In this document: in pieces, positions 35,804-45,409 of the stretch | Layout: the number at the start of each line of letters is the position of its first letter | Numbering within the stretch: the stretch's first letter is position 1 | Source: an uncultured Pelagibacteraceae bacterium | Lineage (GTDB): Bacteria > Pseudomonadota > Alphaproteobacteria > Pelagibacterales > Pelagibacteraceae | Direction: 5' to 3' | DNA length: 64,000 bases | NCBI GenBank assembly: GCA_902615715.1 | Contig: CACMQA010000001.1 | Coordinates: forward strand, 186,001-250,000 | Program-made: the position numbers and the translations under genes | The notes under the pieces: generated by a model | Told to the model about the DNA's origin: nothing | What the model saw: the letters and a program-made list of their open reading frames with translations, nothing else | The model's database searches: none

Positions 35804-38056
35804 TTAATTAAAATAACTATCAATTCTGACTGGCTCTTTACTCAGAATGTACTTGTAAACATTTATATTCTCTAAAACTCTTTGTACGTAGTTTCTTGTC
35901 TCTTCAAATCTTATTTGCTCGATCCAGTTTATGTATGACAGCTGTCCTTTTGATGGATCTCCGTTAACTCTCCTCCAAGTTTTAACTCTATTTGGTCCAG
36001 CATTGTAAGCTGCTATGGCAAAAGGATAAACACCATTATAATCTTCAATTAAAGAATTAAAATAATAAGAACCTAATTTGATATTATATTCAGGATCTCT
36101 CGTTAATCCACTTATGCTATAAGGAAGCTTAGCTTGTTTAGCAACGATCTTAGCAGTATATTTCATTAACTGCATCATACCTCTTGCTCCGGCCCAACTA
36201 TTAGCACTTTTATCAAATTCACTTTCTTGTCTAATGATAGCTAAAATAACTTCTGACTTTGGCATATTTTTATTATTGATTACTTTAGGAGTTGCAATAA
36301 TTGGGTAGTTATATTTATTGTAAAATCTTTTTTCATATGATGCTTTTTTTGAAATCTGTATGGCAAAGTCATATCTTTCTAAACTTGTTGCTAAATCTGC
36401 CGCTAAGACTTCACTACCTTTTTCTATATTTAAATCAGCTAAATGTTTGAAAATATCTTTACCTAATTGAGTAGCATTAAGTTCTTTCAACAAAATTAGA
36501 TGCCTAATTAATTTATTTTTTTTAAATTCTTTCTCATATTCTTTATCAAAAAAACTTTGATCCTTAAGCTCAAAATTTCCACCAGGGTTTATTTTATTAA
36601 AAGCGAGTTGGCCATAATATGTCATTGGAAACTTAGCTGCTTCAGAAAAAAACTGTTTTGATAATTCTGCTTCACCAAGTAATTCATACGATGCACCTAA
36701 CCAATAAGCACCCCTGGCTAAACTAATTGGATATCCAACATTATTATAAAAATTTTGAAAATGATTGATTGCATATTCAGGTGAATTTAAAAAAGTTAAA
36801 GCTATCCATCCAGACAACCACTCAGCTTCAGCAAAGGAGGGACCTGCAGATAATGCATGTTCACTTGAGATTTTATAGGCAGTTTTATATCTCTTTTTAT
36901 AGATTAAACTTCTTACAACACTTTCTCTCTGATCCCACCATTTATCTGGACGGACCATTTGACTTTCTGTTTTAAGTGAATTTCTATATAAAATTTCCAA
37001 AGATCCATCTAATCTTCCTCTACGATTTCTCCATCTAAGTCTATCAAATTCAAGGCCAGGATCTTCTTTTAGATATTGAGGAACTTTTGAAATCGCATTA
37101 TCGACTCCGTACGAGTTGCTCATCAAAATTTGCCTCGCATTGTAAAGAGCTCTTTGATCTGTGGGTAAATATTTTAACATCCTTTTAAGATCCCAATATT
37201 TTCTCTCCCAAGCTAAATAATCTGCTCTTTTAATATGATCATCTGAGTCAATAAATTTTTTAAATTTGGCTCTATAATAACCTAAATCATTTTTTCTTAT
37301 TGTAGCTTCAACCCAACCTTGTTTTATTAATTCTTTTACTTTATCGGTTTTGCCCTGTTCAAGATAAGCCTCAGCTAATTTTATTTTCCCCAATCCACCA
37401 ACTGGTGGGTATTTTTCAAACCAATTAATTATTGAAGTAGGCGAGTTATTTCTTAAATAAATTTTTTCTTCTGCTAAGTATCTTATTCTATTTATTCTTG
37501 GATAGTCTTCATTTTGTTCAATAAATTTTTTATATTCAGCAAACGAAGCTCCATTTCTAGTCGTTTTAAGATGCATCCAAGTAATAAGGTTTTTAAACTC
37601 TCTGTCTTTAACTTTTGCTGCACTTTTTAAAGCACTATTCCATTTCTTATCTTTTATGAATTGAATAGTTTCTTTAGCTCTAGCAAAATCTTTTTGGTTT
37701 AAAATTGTTGATTTTTCAGCAGTCTCTGTTTTTGATTTATAAATTGATGGTTTTTTTTCTGGAAATATAAAAGAACTCTCTTTTTCTTTTACCTCAACTT
37801 TTTTAACTTCTTCTTTTTTTTTAATAGGTAATTCTTTTTTTTCTTTAACAATAGGATCCTTTTTTTGATCTTCATTTTGACCAATCAAAGGTTTTTTTTG
37901 AGGTAAATTACTAGAAAAACTTTTGCCTGAGCCCTTTTCAATTTTTTTAAATATTGAAGGTTTTTCTTTAGGAAAAAGGAACTGCTCATTCGAATAACTA
38001 TAACCAAATGATAAAAAAAATGTTATTATTACTAGACTAATTAATTTATTGGTCAT
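35804..38056 (-). CDS. slt: Soluble lytic murein transglycosylase
   Basis: The 750-residue periplasmic enzyme cleaves peptidoglycan to anhydro-muropeptides. After a Sec signal (about 1-22) there is a Lys/Glu/Pro-rich, low-complexity stretch with repeated PKEKPSI / PEKKPSIYK blocks (about 25-115). A superhelical domain follows, then the SLT catalytic domain at about 600-735 with Glu611 in RQESEF and GARGMMQL, AAYNAGP. It is about 100 residues longer than E. coli Slt70, mainly from the N-terminal linker. Confidence 0.92.
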   Translation of the reverse strand: MTNKLISLVIITFFLSFGYSYSNEQFLFPKEKPSIFKKIEKGSGKSFSSNLPQKKPLIGQNEDQKKDPIVKEKKELPIKKKEEVKKVEVKEKESSFIFPEKKPSIYKSKTETAEKSTILNQKDFARAKETIQFIKDKKWNSALKSAAKVKDREFKNLITWMHLKTTRNGASFAEYKKFIEQNEDYPRINRIRYLAEEKIYLRNNSPTSIINWFEKYPPVGGLGKIKLAEAYLEQGKTDKVKELIKQGWVEATIRKNDLGYYRAKFKKFIDSDDHIKRADYLAWERKYWDLKRMLKYLPTDQRALYNARQILMSNSYGVDNAISKVPQYLKEDPGLEFDRLRWRNRRGRLDGSLEILYRNSLKTESQMVRPDKWWDQRESVVRSLIYKKRYKTAYKISSEHALSAGPSFAEAEWLSGWIALTFLNSPEYAINHFQNFYNNVGYPISLARGAYWLGASYELLGEAELSKQFFSEAAKFPMTYYGQLAFNKINPGGNFELKDQSFFDKEYEKEFKKNKLIRHLILLKELNATQLGKDIFKHLADLNIEKGSEVLAADLATSLERYDFAIQISKKASYEKRFYNKYNYPIIATPKVINNKNMPKSEVILAIIRQESEFDKSANSWAGARGMMQLMKYTAKIVAKQAKLPYSISGLTRDPEYNIKLGSYYFNSLIEDYNGVYPFAIAAYNAGPNRVKTWRRVNGDPSKGQLSYINWIEQIRFEETRNYVQRVLENINVYKYILSKEPVRIDSYFN

Positions 38057-38087
38057 AAGTTAAGACTTATTTATCTTATTTTGTTTT

Positions 38088-38957
38088 ATGCTTAAAGGAT
38101 CAATTGTAGCTTTAATTACCCCTTTTGATGGTGAAAACCTAAGTGAGGATAATTATATAAAACTGATTAATTACCATTTAGAAAATGGCACAAATGGTGT
38201 TGTGCCAGGAGGAACGACTGGTGAGTCACCTACTTTATCTCATAATGAGCACAAAAAAATAATTGAAATAGCAGTAAAGGAATGTAATGGAAAGATTCCG
38301 GTCGTTGCGGGCACCGGTTCGAATTCTACAGATGAAGCCATAGAGTTATCTAAATTTGCTGAAAAGGCTGGATCTGATGCTTTGTTAGTAGTGACCCCAT
38401 ATTATAATAAACCAACCCAAGAAGGTCTTTATCAACATTATAAAATGATAAATGATAACGTTGGTATTCCTATAATTATTTATAATATTCCTTCGAGATC
38501 TGTCATAGATATGAATGTAGACACAATGGCCAAATTATACGAACTTAAAAATATTAAAGGAGTGAAAGATGCTACAGGTGATTTAAACCGGGTGGATCAA
38601 CAATTAAAAGCTTTGGGAAAAGAGTTTATACAATTAACGGGTAATGATGATAATGCTTTTGAATTTAATAAACGAGGTGGAGTTGGTGCTATAGGAGTAA
38701 CTGCAAATGTTGCTGCTAAACTTGCATCTGATTTTCAAAAGGCTTGTGTTAATGATATTAAGAAAGCATCAGAGTTAGATAAACTCCTTCAACCTTTGCA
38801 TACATCATTATTTATCGAGAGCAATCCATCTCCTATTAAATATGCAGCTTCACTTTTAGGAATGTGTGAACCAACTGTAAGATTGCCGCTAGTTGAGATA
38901 AGAGAAGAAACAAAAAAAAAAGTATCAGATGCTCTTAAAGTAGCAAAGTTACTTTAA
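38088..38957 (+). CDS. dapA: 4-hydroxy-tetrahydrodipicolinate synthase
   Basis: The product condenses pyruvate with aspartate semialdehyde at the start of the lysine/diaminopimelate pathway. It is 289 residues long. The TIM-barrel features are intact: [10 protein letters not shown] (about 42-51), YNIPSRS with the catalytic Tyr, and Schiff-base Lys160 in GVKDATGD. It is 31 bases from slt, divergently. It opens a long co-oriented run (dapA to recO) and joins smpB by TAATG. Confidence 0.96.
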   Translation: MLKGSIVALITPFDGENLSEDNYIKLINYHLENGTNGVVPGGTTGESPTLSHNEHKKIIEIAVKECNGKIPVVAGTGSNSTDEAIELSKFAEKAGSDALLVVTPYYNKPTQEGLYQHYKMINDNVGIPIIIYNIPSRSVIDMNVDTMAKLYELKNIKGVKDATGDLNRVDQQLKALGKEFIQLTGNDDNAFEFNKRGGVGAIGVTANVAAKLASDFQKACVNDIKKASELDKLLQPLHTSLFIESNPSPIKYAASLLGMCEPTVRLPLVEIREETKKKVSDALKVAKLL

Positions 38958-39430
38958 TGAAACGAAAATCAGTTCCTGGTCAAAAAATTATTTGCTTAAA
39001 TCGTAAAGCAAGTTTTAATTACTTTTTTATAGAATTATTAGAAGCTGGAATTGTTTTGAAAGGGTCTGAAGTAAAGTCTCTTAGAGATGGAAAAGGGAGC
39101 ATAGCTGATTCATATGCCATCGATAATAACGGAGAGTTATTTTTAATTAACTCTCATATACCTTTATACCGTCAATCTTCATATAACAATCACAATCCAA
39201 AGGGAGATAGAAAATTATTATTAAACAAGAAAGAAATAAATAAATTAATTGGTAGAATTAACCAAGAAGGTCTTACATTAATCCCAACAAAATTATATTT
39301 CTCAAATGGCAAGGTAAAAGTAGAAATTGCTGTCGCTAAAGGAAAAAAATTATATGACAAAAGACAAGTAAAAAAGACAAGAGATTGGAATAGAGAAAAG
39401 GCAAGATTGTTAAGTAAAAATAATAAATGA
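38957..39430 (+). CDS. smpB: SsrA-binding protein SmpB
   Basis: The 157-residue trans-translation factor binds tmRNA and brings it to stalled ribosomes. The OB-fold core has [20 protein letters not shown] and [14 protein letters not shown] (about residues 43-56). The C-terminal tail contains [14 protein letters not shown], which enters the mRNA channel. The tmRNA gene is not in the window. ATGA overlap with folK. Confidence 0.95.
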   Translation: MKRKSVPGQKIICLNRKASFNYFFIELLEAGIVLKGSEVKSLRDGKGSIADSYAIDNNGELFLINSHIPLYRQSSYNNHNPKGDRKLLLNKKEINKLIGRINQEGLTLIPTKLYFSNGKVKVEIAVAKGKKLYDKRQVKKTRDWNREKARLLSKNNK

Positions 39431-39942
39431 TACATTTAAATATTGGATCAAATTTAAATTCTAATAATAGATCTAGGTTTGATAATATTTCTCTAGCTAT
39501 TAATCTTTTAATTGACTCAAAAGTAAAAATCAGAAAAATTTCTAATTTTTATGAGACCCCTTCATATCCTAATCAAAATTTTCCTAAATTCCTAAACGTA
39601 GGAATAATGGTTAATTACCATAGTGATTTTTTAAAACTGTTTAATGAAATTAAAAAAATTGAAAAAAAATTGGGAAGAATTAAAACTATAAAAAATGACC
39701 CTAGAATAATTGATATAGACATTATTGATTTTAATAGTGAAATCAAAAATACTGATAAATTGACTTTACCTCACCCAAAATGCCATATAAGGAATTTTGT
39801 GTTATACCCAATTTTACAAATAGATCCCAATTGGTCTCATCCAATATTTAAGAAAAACCCCCAATTTTTAATAAATAAACTAAGTCAAAAATTAAGGATT
39901 GAGATTACAAGATTAAAGAAAAATGTTAATATTGATTTATGA
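39427..39942 (+). CDS. folK: 2-amino-4-hydroxy-6-hydroxymethyldihydropteridine pyrophosphokinase
   Basis: The 171-residue folate enzyme transfers pyrophosphate from ATP to the pterin. Landmarks are [10 protein letters not shown] near the start, [17 protein letters not shown] (pterin-binding loop), [12 protein letters not shown] (metal/ATP motif, about residues 97-108) and [16 protein letters not shown]. folB and folP are not adjacent. It overlaps smpB and rel by four bases each. Confidence 0.93.
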   Translation: MIHLNIGSNLNSNNRSRFDNISLAINLLIDSKVKIRKISNFYETPSYPNQNFPKFLNVGIMVNYHSDFLKLFNEIKKIEKKLGRIKTIKNDPRIIDIDIIDFNSEIKNTDKLTLPHPKCHIRNFVLYPILQIDPNWSHPIFKKNPQFLINKLSQKLRIEITRLKKNVNIDL

Positions 39943-41687
39943 TTGATAATAATGAATTAATTGATCAGATTAAATCATATAACAGATTTCTAAATTCAGA
40001 GTCATTAAATAAAGCTTATAATTTTGCTTTAGAAGCTCATCAAAATCAAAAGAGAGAAGAAGGTGTTCCTTATATAATACATCCAGTTGCTGTTGCAAAG
40101 ATTTTAACAGAATTAAAATTAGATAGCGCCACTATAACTACGGGTCTATTACATGACACAATAGAAGATACTAATGTTACATACGAAACAGTAAAAAAAG
40201 AGTTTGGAGAGGAAGTTGCAAATTTAGTAGAGGGTGTTACAAAAATTTCAGCTTTAGAAGATAAAGCATCTAGCGACTCAAAGGCTGAAAATTTTAGAAA
40301 ATTAATTCTTGCAACTTCAAAAGATATCAGAGTTTTGTTAGTTAAATTAGCAGATCGATTACATAATATGCGAACGATCCAATTTGTTAAAAATAAAGAT
40401 AAGATCATAAGAAAAGCTAAAGAAACAATGGAAATATATGCACCTTTAGCTGATAGAATGGGAATGAACAGAATTCGAGACGAACTTGAAGATTTATCTT
40501 TTTCTGTCTTAAATAAACCAGCAAGAGATTTAATTATAGAAAGATTAAATTTTATAAAAAATAATACAGAAGATACTTTTAAATTAATTTCGCATGAATT
40601 AATTGAGATTTTAAAGAACAATGGTATCACAGCAACAATAACAGGTCGTGAAAAAACGCCTTTCTCTATTTGGAGAAAAATTCAAAATAAAAAAATTTCA
40701 TTAGAACAACTCACTGATATAATTGGGTTTAGAGTTATAGTTAAAGATATTGAAAGCTGTTATAAAACGCTTGGAATTTTTCATAGTAGATTTTCTACAA
40801 TTCCTGGAAAATTTAAAGATTATATCTCAACACCAAAAATTAATAATTACAAATCAATACATACAGCAGTAATTGGTCCAAAAAAACATAGAATAGAAAT
40901 TCAAATTAGGACACATGAAATGCATGAATTTGCACAAAGAGGAATTGCCTCTCATTGGAAATATAAATCATCAGAAAAATTTTCTGAGCTTTCTTGGAAA
41001 GAATATGATTGGTTAAGAGATTTAGTTGAGATTATAGAAGCTGGTACGAGCCCTGAACATTATTATGAGTTTACAAAGCTACAAATGTTTCAAGAGAATG
41101 TTTTTTGTTTTACACCAAAAGGCGCAGTGATAAAATTACCAAAAAATGCTACTCCAATTGATTTTGCTTATGCTGTTCACACTAAAATTGGCAATAGCGC
41201 TATAGGATGCACTATTAATGGAAGCCACGCAACGCTTCAAACAATTTTGAAAAATGGAGATCTTGTAAATATAGAAGCATCAAAAAATGCCTCTCCTTCT
41301 TTGCATTGGCTTTCATCTTCAGTTACCGGTAAAGCTCGCTCAGCTATTCGTAGATACTGGCAAGATAAATCTACTGAAAGTTTCAATACTATTGAAAAAA
41401 ACTACTCTAGTACAATTGAGATAGATTTGCCCCACAAACCGGGTGTCTTAGGTCATATTACATCTCTTATAGGGCTTAATAAAGGAAATATCGTAAATTT
41501 AGAAATTATAAAAAGAAAAAAAGAACACCTTACTTTCTCAATCGATCTACAAATTAAAGATTTGAAAAATTTTACAAACTTGATAAGTCAAATAAAGCAA
41601 AGTAATTTAAAATTTAAAATAATTCGACACAAACAGAAAAAAAATGCTTTCATTAGAAGAATCTTTGAAAATTTTAAAAGAAACTAA
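39939..41687 (+). CDS. spoT: Bifunctional (p)ppGpp synthetase/hydrolase, shortened C-terminus
   Basis: The 582-residue RelA/SpoT homologue has an HD hydrolase domain (YIIHPVAVAKI, GLLHDTIEDT, KLADRLHNMRT), a synthetase domain (GREKTPFSIWRKI through FKDYISTPKINNYKSIHTAV) and a TGS domain (about 375-435, FCFTPKGAVIKLP). A C-terminal ACT domain follows (about 495-570, HKPGVLGHITSLIG). Common alphaproteobacterial Rel proteins exceed 700 residues; the helical/zinc-finger part between TGS and ACT is mostly missing. Both catalytic halves look intact. Its end overlaps pyrE by 44 bases. Confidence 0.94.
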   Translation: MIDNNELIDQIKSYNRFLNSESLNKAYNFALEAHQNQKREEGVPYIIHPVAVAKILTELKLDSATITTGLLHDTIEDTNVTYETVKKEFGEEVANLVEGVTKISALEDKASSDSKAENFRKLILATSKDIRVLLVKLADRLHNMRTIQFVKNKDKIIRKAKETMEIYAPLADRMGMNRIRDELEDLSFSVLNKPARDLIIERLNFIKNNTEDTFKLISHELIEILKNNGITATITGREKTPFSIWRKIQNKKISLEQLTDIIGFRVIVKDIESCYKTLGIFHSRFSTIPGKFKDYISTPKINNYKSIHTAVIGPKKHRIEIQIRTHEMHEFAQRGIASHWKYKSSEKFSELSWKEYDWLRDLVEIIEAGTSPEHYYEFTKLQMFQENVFCFTPKGAVIKLPKNATPIDFAYAVHTKIGNSAIGCTINGSHATLQTILKNGDLVNIEASKNASPSLHWLSSSVTGKARSAIRRYWQDKSTESFNTIEKNYSSTIEIDLPHKPGVLGHITSLIGLNKGNIVNLEIIKRKKEHLTFSIDLQIKDLKNFTNLISQIKQSNLKFKIIRHKQKKNAFIRRIFENFKRN

Positions 41688-42225
41688 CGCACTAATTGAA
41701 GGTCATTTTATACTTTCTTCTGGCTTACATAGCCCACAATATGTTCAGTGCGCCCAATTAATGAGTAAACCAAATAAAGCAATAAAAATATGTGAGTCTC
41801 TTGCAAGTAAAATTAAAAATGAATTTGACGATTTTGATTTAATATTATCTCCTGCGATGGGTGGCATAATCATTGGTTATGAACTTGGAAAAATTTTAAA
41901 TAAACAAACTATATTTTCCGAAAGAGAAAATGGTGAATTCAAATTAAGAAGAGACTTTAAAATTAAAAAAGAAGATAAGGTTTTAATTGTGGAAGATGTA
42001 ATTACCACAGGAAAGTCTAGTATAGAATGTTCGAAATTAGTTACCTTGAATAATGCAAATATAGTTGGCTATGCATGTATTATAGATAGATCTAATGGTA
42101 AATCAGAAATTAAAGGTAAAATTGTTTCTCAAGTAGAACTAAATATTCCAACTTATAGTAAAGATAATCTTCCCAAAGAACTATTATCGATAGAAGCAAT
42201 CAAACCTGGAAGCAGAAATCTTTAA
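41644..42225 (+). CDS. pyrE: Orotate phosphoribosyltransferase
   Basis: The product converts orotate and PRPP to orotidine 5'-phosphate. It is 193 residues long. FILSSGLHSPQYVQCAQLM (about residues 22-40), ILSPAMGGIIIGYELGK and the PRPP motif VLIVEDVITTGKSS are diagnostic. The ATG at 41644 is the only Met before the conserved FILSSG region, so the 44-base overlap with the end of rel is probably real. Confidence 0.95.
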   Translation: MLSLEESLKILKETNALIEGHFILSSGLHSPQYVQCAQLMSKPNKAIKICESLASKIKNEFDDFDLILSPAMGGIIIGYELGKILNKQTIFSERENGEFKLRRDFKIKKEDKVLIVEDVITTGKSSIECSKLVTLNNANIVGYACIIDRSNGKSEIKGKIVSQVELNIPTYSKDNLPKELLSIEAIKPGSRNL

Positions 42226-42950
42226 TGAAAAGAATTAGGTTGGGTGTAAATATAGATCATGTTGCTACTGTAAGAAATGCAAGAGGAGAGTCTTATCCAA
42301 GTCCATTGAGAGCGGCGTTGATAGCTGAAAAAAATGGAGCAGATTCTGTTACTATTCATTTAAGGGAAGACAGAAGACATATAAATGAATTTGATTTAAA
42401 AAAAATTATTAAGAAATTAAAGATTCCTCTTAATTTAGAGATTGCAGCCACAAGAGAAATGTTAAAAATTGCTTACAAAAGTAGACCACCTTTTATATGT
42501 GTAGTCCCTGAAAAAAGAAAAGAAATTACAACAGAGGGTGGACTTAATTTAAATTATAATAAAAATTTTTTAAAAATATTAATAAAAAAGTTAAAAAAAA
42601 ATAAATCTCGTATTAGTCTTTTCATTGAACCAAGTTTAAAAGATTTAGAAAAAGCAAAAGAATTAGATGCAGATTGTGTAGAGATACACACAGGTAAACT
42701 TTGTAATCTTATTAATAAAAAAAAGAATTATAAAAATGAATTAAAAAGAATTCATAAGGCAGTAGATAAAGGTAAAAAACTAGGACTAGAAGTTCATGCA
42801 GGTCACGGTCTGACATATACTTCAGCAAAAATATTAGCCAAGATACAAGGTATCCAAGAGTTTAATATTGGTCACTTTTTAGTTGGCGAGTCAATATTTG
42901 AGGGTATGCCTACAACAATTAAAAAATTTAAAAGAATTCTTAAATTATGA
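42225..42950 (+). CDS. pdxJ: Pyridoxine 5'-phosphate synthase
   Basis: The product closes the ring of vitamin B6 from 1-deoxyxylulose 5-phosphate and 3-amino-2-oxopropyl phosphate. The 241-residue TIM barrel has the start LGVNIDHVATVRNARG (about residues 6-21), HLREDRRHI, CVVPEKRKEITTEGGL and GLEVHAGHGLTY. Presence of pdxJ implies the DXP-dependent B6 route. In the same run as acpS-lepB-rnc, a common proteobacterial grouping. Confidence 0.96.
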   Translation: MKRIRLGVNIDHVATVRNARGESYPSPLRAALIAEKNGADSVTIHLREDRRHINEFDLKKIIKKLKIPLNLEIAATREMLKIAYKSRPPFICVVPEKRKEITTEGGLNLNYNKNFLKILIKKLKKNKSRISLFIEPSLKDLEKAKELDADCVEIHTGKLCNLINKKKNYKNELKRIHKAVDKGKKLGLEVHAGHGLTYTSAKILAKIQGIQEFNIGHFLVGESIFEGMPTTIKKFKRILKL

Positions 42951-43330
42951 GTATTTATGGAATAGGCACAGATATCGTTAATGTCAATAGAATAAAACAT
43001 TCTTTAAAAAATAAAAAATTTATTAATCGTGTTTTTAATGAAAAAGAAATCTCAAAATGTAAAAAAATTAATAATAGTATTAATTGTTATGCTAAAAGAT
43101 TTGCAGCGAAAGAGGCATTTTCAAAAGCTTTAGGTACCGGTATATCAAATGGTATCAATTTAAATGAAATTGTAATTTTAAATAAAAAATCAGGTAAACC
43201 TTATATTAATATTGTTGGTCAAACAAAAAAAATTCTTGAACGAAAATTTAAAAGAAAAAAATCAAAAATTTCACTATCTCTTACTGATGAAAAAAAATAT
43301 GCAGTTGCTTTTGTAACAATATCAATATGA
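42947..43330 (+). CDS. acpS: Holo-[acyl-carrier-protein] synthase
   Basis: The 127-residue phosphopantetheinyl transferase activates acyl carrier protein. IYGIGTDIVNVNRIKHSL near the start carries the Mg-binding Asp, and YAKRFAAKEAFSKALGTGI (about residues 46-64) the conserved Glu/Lys motif. SLSLTDEKKYAVAFVTI is the usual C-terminal strand, with the common SxSHxxxYA present as SLTDEKKYA. ATGA overlaps on both sides. Confidence 0.94.
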   Translation: MSIYGIGTDIVNVNRIKHSLKNKKFINRVFNEKEISKCKKINNSINCYAKRFAAKEAFSKALGTGISNGINLNEIVILNKKSGKPYINIVGQTKKILERKFKRKKSKISLSLTDEKKYAVAFVTISI

Positions 43331-44067
43331 ACAAACAAAAAATTATCCATTCTATTTTTGATAATGCAAAAACTTTAATAGGAGCCTTAGCAATAGCTAT
43401 TTTAATTAGGTCGCTTTTATTTCAACCATTTTATATTCCTTCATCATCTATGGAACCTACCTTATTAGTTGGTGATCGTATATTTGTGTCAAAATACACT
43501 TATGGTTATAGTAAGCATTCGTTTCCATTTAGTCCAAATATTACTAATAAACGATTTTTTTCAAAATCACCTCAGAGAGGCGATTTAGTTGTTTTTAAAA
43601 CACCTGCAGACAATAGAACAGACTATATAAAAAGACTGATAGGGTTGCCTGGTGACTCTATCCAATTTGTTGAAGGTGAGATACTTATTAATAATAATAA
43701 AATTTTAAGACAAAAAATTGAAAATAAAAAAATTATAAGATGTGGAAAATTTTTACTTGAAACTGATACTTATATTGAAACCTTACCAAATGGATTAAAA
43801 CATTTAGTTGCCTATAAAAAAAAAGGGTCACTACAAAATTCCAAAATATTCCAGGTTCCCGAAAATCATTATTTTTTACTTGGTGATAATCGTGATTGCT
43901 CAAAAGATAGTAGATATCTTGATAGTGTCGGATATATCAACAAACTAAATTTAGTTGGAGAGGCGAAACTTATATTTTTTTCTAACGACACAAATATTAG
44001 TAGTTTGTTAAAATTTTGGAATATTGAAAAATCTTTTAGATTAGAAAGATTATTTAAAGGTTTATAA
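43327..44067 (+). CDS. lepB: Signal peptidase I
   Basis: The 246-residue product is anchored by one N-terminal membrane helix (about 14-34). The Ser/Lys dyad is Ser41 (IPSSSMEPTL) and Lys102 (DYIKRLIGLPGD). GDNRDCSKDSR is the conserved late box. It removes signal peptides on the periplasmic side; the Sec substrates in this window include Slt and the ABC binding protein. Order acpS-lepB-rnc is typical of alphaproteobacteria. Confidence 0.95.
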   Translation: MNKQKIIHSIFDNAKTLIGALAIAILIRSLLFQPFYIPSSSMEPTLLVGDRIFVSKYTYGYSKHSFPFSPNITNKRFFSKSPQRGDLVVFKTPADNRTDYIKRLIGLPGDSIQFVEGEILINNNKILRQKIENKKIIRCGKFLLETDTYIETLPNGLKHLVAYKKKGSLQNSKIFQVPENHYFLLGDNRDCSKDSRYLDSVGYINKLNLVGEAKLIFFSNDTNISSLLKFWNIEKSFRLERLFKGL

Positions 44068-44732
44068 TGGAAAAAAAAATTAAAGAGCTCGAAAAAATTA
44101 TCAAATATAATTTCAAAAAATCATCGTTATTAGAAAAAGCATTAACTCATAAAAGTTTCGATAATAATAATAATAATGAAAAATTAGAGTTTTTAGGTGA
44201 TAGAGTTTTAGGTTTAATAATCTCTGAGAAACTTTTAAATAAATTTCCAGATGAAAAAGAGGGAATAATTGATAAAAAATTTGCTAATCTAGTAAATAAA
44301 AAAACATGTTTACTGATTGCTAGAAAAATCAATTTGAAAAAATTTATTTTATTAGGAGCCTCACACAAACAACTCGAAAGATCAGCAGATAAAATTAATA
44401 GTGATTGTTTAGAGGCTATTGTAGGTGCAATCTATTTAGACGGTGGAATTAAGTCTGTAGAAAAATTTATACTAAATTTTTGGGAGGAATATTTGCTTAG
44501 ATCTAATATTACTTTGATCGATTCTAAAACCAAACTTCAAGAGTTTAGTCTTAAAAAATTTAAAGAACTTCCAAAGTATGTTTTTTTTAAAAAAACTGGA
44601 CCACAACATAGACCATTGTTTAAAACAGAAGTTCAAATACCCAATTCAAAAAAAATTATTGGTATAGGTTCGTCAAAAAAAAATGCGCAGCAAAATGCTG
44701 CTGCTAAACTTTTAAAGATTTTAAATATATGA
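44067..44732 (+). CDS. rnc: Ribonuclease III
   Basis: The 221-residue double-strand-specific RNase processes rRNA precursors and structured mRNAs. The catalytic signature EKLEFLGDRVLG is at residues 38-49, and the second acidic cluster is in DCLEAIVGAIYLDGG (about 113-127). A dsRNA-binding domain occupies about 150-221. recO overlaps it by four bases; era, which usually lies between rnc and recO, is absent. Confidence 0.95.
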   Translation: MEKKIKELEKIIKYNFKKSSLLEKALTHKSFDNNNNNEKLEFLGDRVLGLIISEKLLNKFPDEKEGIIDKKFANLVNKKTCLLIARKINLKKFILLGASHKQLERSADKINSDCLEAIVGAIYLDGGIKSVEKFILNFWEEYLLRSNITLIDSKTKLQEFSLKKFKELPKYVFFKKTGPQHRPLFKTEVQIPNSKKIIGIGSSKKNAQQNAAAKLLKILNI

Positions 44733-45409
44733 TTTGGGAAGACGAATGTTATCTATTATCAAAAAGAAAATTTAGAGAAAACGCTAATATCATAAATATT
44801 TTTACGCAAAAAAAAGGAAAGATCGATGGAATAGTTTATGGTGGAACTTCAAGAAAGATTAAAAACTATTTGCAGATTTCCAATAAATTATTTGTGTCTC
44901 ACACTTCAAAAAGTGAAAATAAAATCGGATATTTTAAAACAGAACTGATCAAACCTATTTCACCAATTTATTTTAATGATAAACAAAGAACATCCGCATT
45001 AATCTCTATTTGTTCATTATTAAATATTTTATTACCAGAATCCCAACCTAACAAAAAAATTTACGATTCTTTTGAAAAATTAATAAACTCTATAAATTTA
45101 GAAAATTGGATTTATATATATATTTTTTTCGAAATTAATCTTATTAAAGAACTAGGTTATGATACAAATTTAACTGAACATTTAAATAACATTAAGGCAG
45201 ATAAAAATTTTATTAAAATCAAAATTGATGGATTTATTTATGAGATACCAAATTATTTGATCGAGAAAAAAATACCAAAAAGTTTTTCAAATTTGCTTAT
45301 TCGAAAATCACTATTTTTTACGAGATTAATGATGCAGAACAAATTTTTTATACCAAATAATTTAATATTCCCTAAGTCTCGTGTAATTCTTGAAAATTAT
45401 TTTAATTAG
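44729..45409 (+). CDS. recO: DNA repair protein RecO
   Basis: The 226-residue product starts MIWEDECYLLSKRKFRENANIIN, matching the OB-fold start of RecO (W-x-D-x-G-x-V-L). GKIDGIVYGGTSRK follows the first strands. The rest, a helical domain, is poorly conserved and lacks the zinc cysteines of some RecO proteins. RecO loads RecA with RecR at gaps. Its end overlaps hemB on the other strand by eight bases. Confidence 0.88.
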   Translation: MIWEDECYLLSKRKFRENANIINIFTQKKGKIDGIVYGGTSRKIKNYLQISNKLFVSHTSKSENKIGYFKTELIKPISPIYFNDKQRTSALISICSLLNILLPESQPNKKIYDSFEKLINSINLENWIYIYIFFEINLIKELGYDTNLTEHLNNIKADKNFIKIKIDGFIYEIPNYLIEKKIPKSFSNLLIRKSLFFTRLMMQNKFFIPNNLIFPKSRVILENYFN

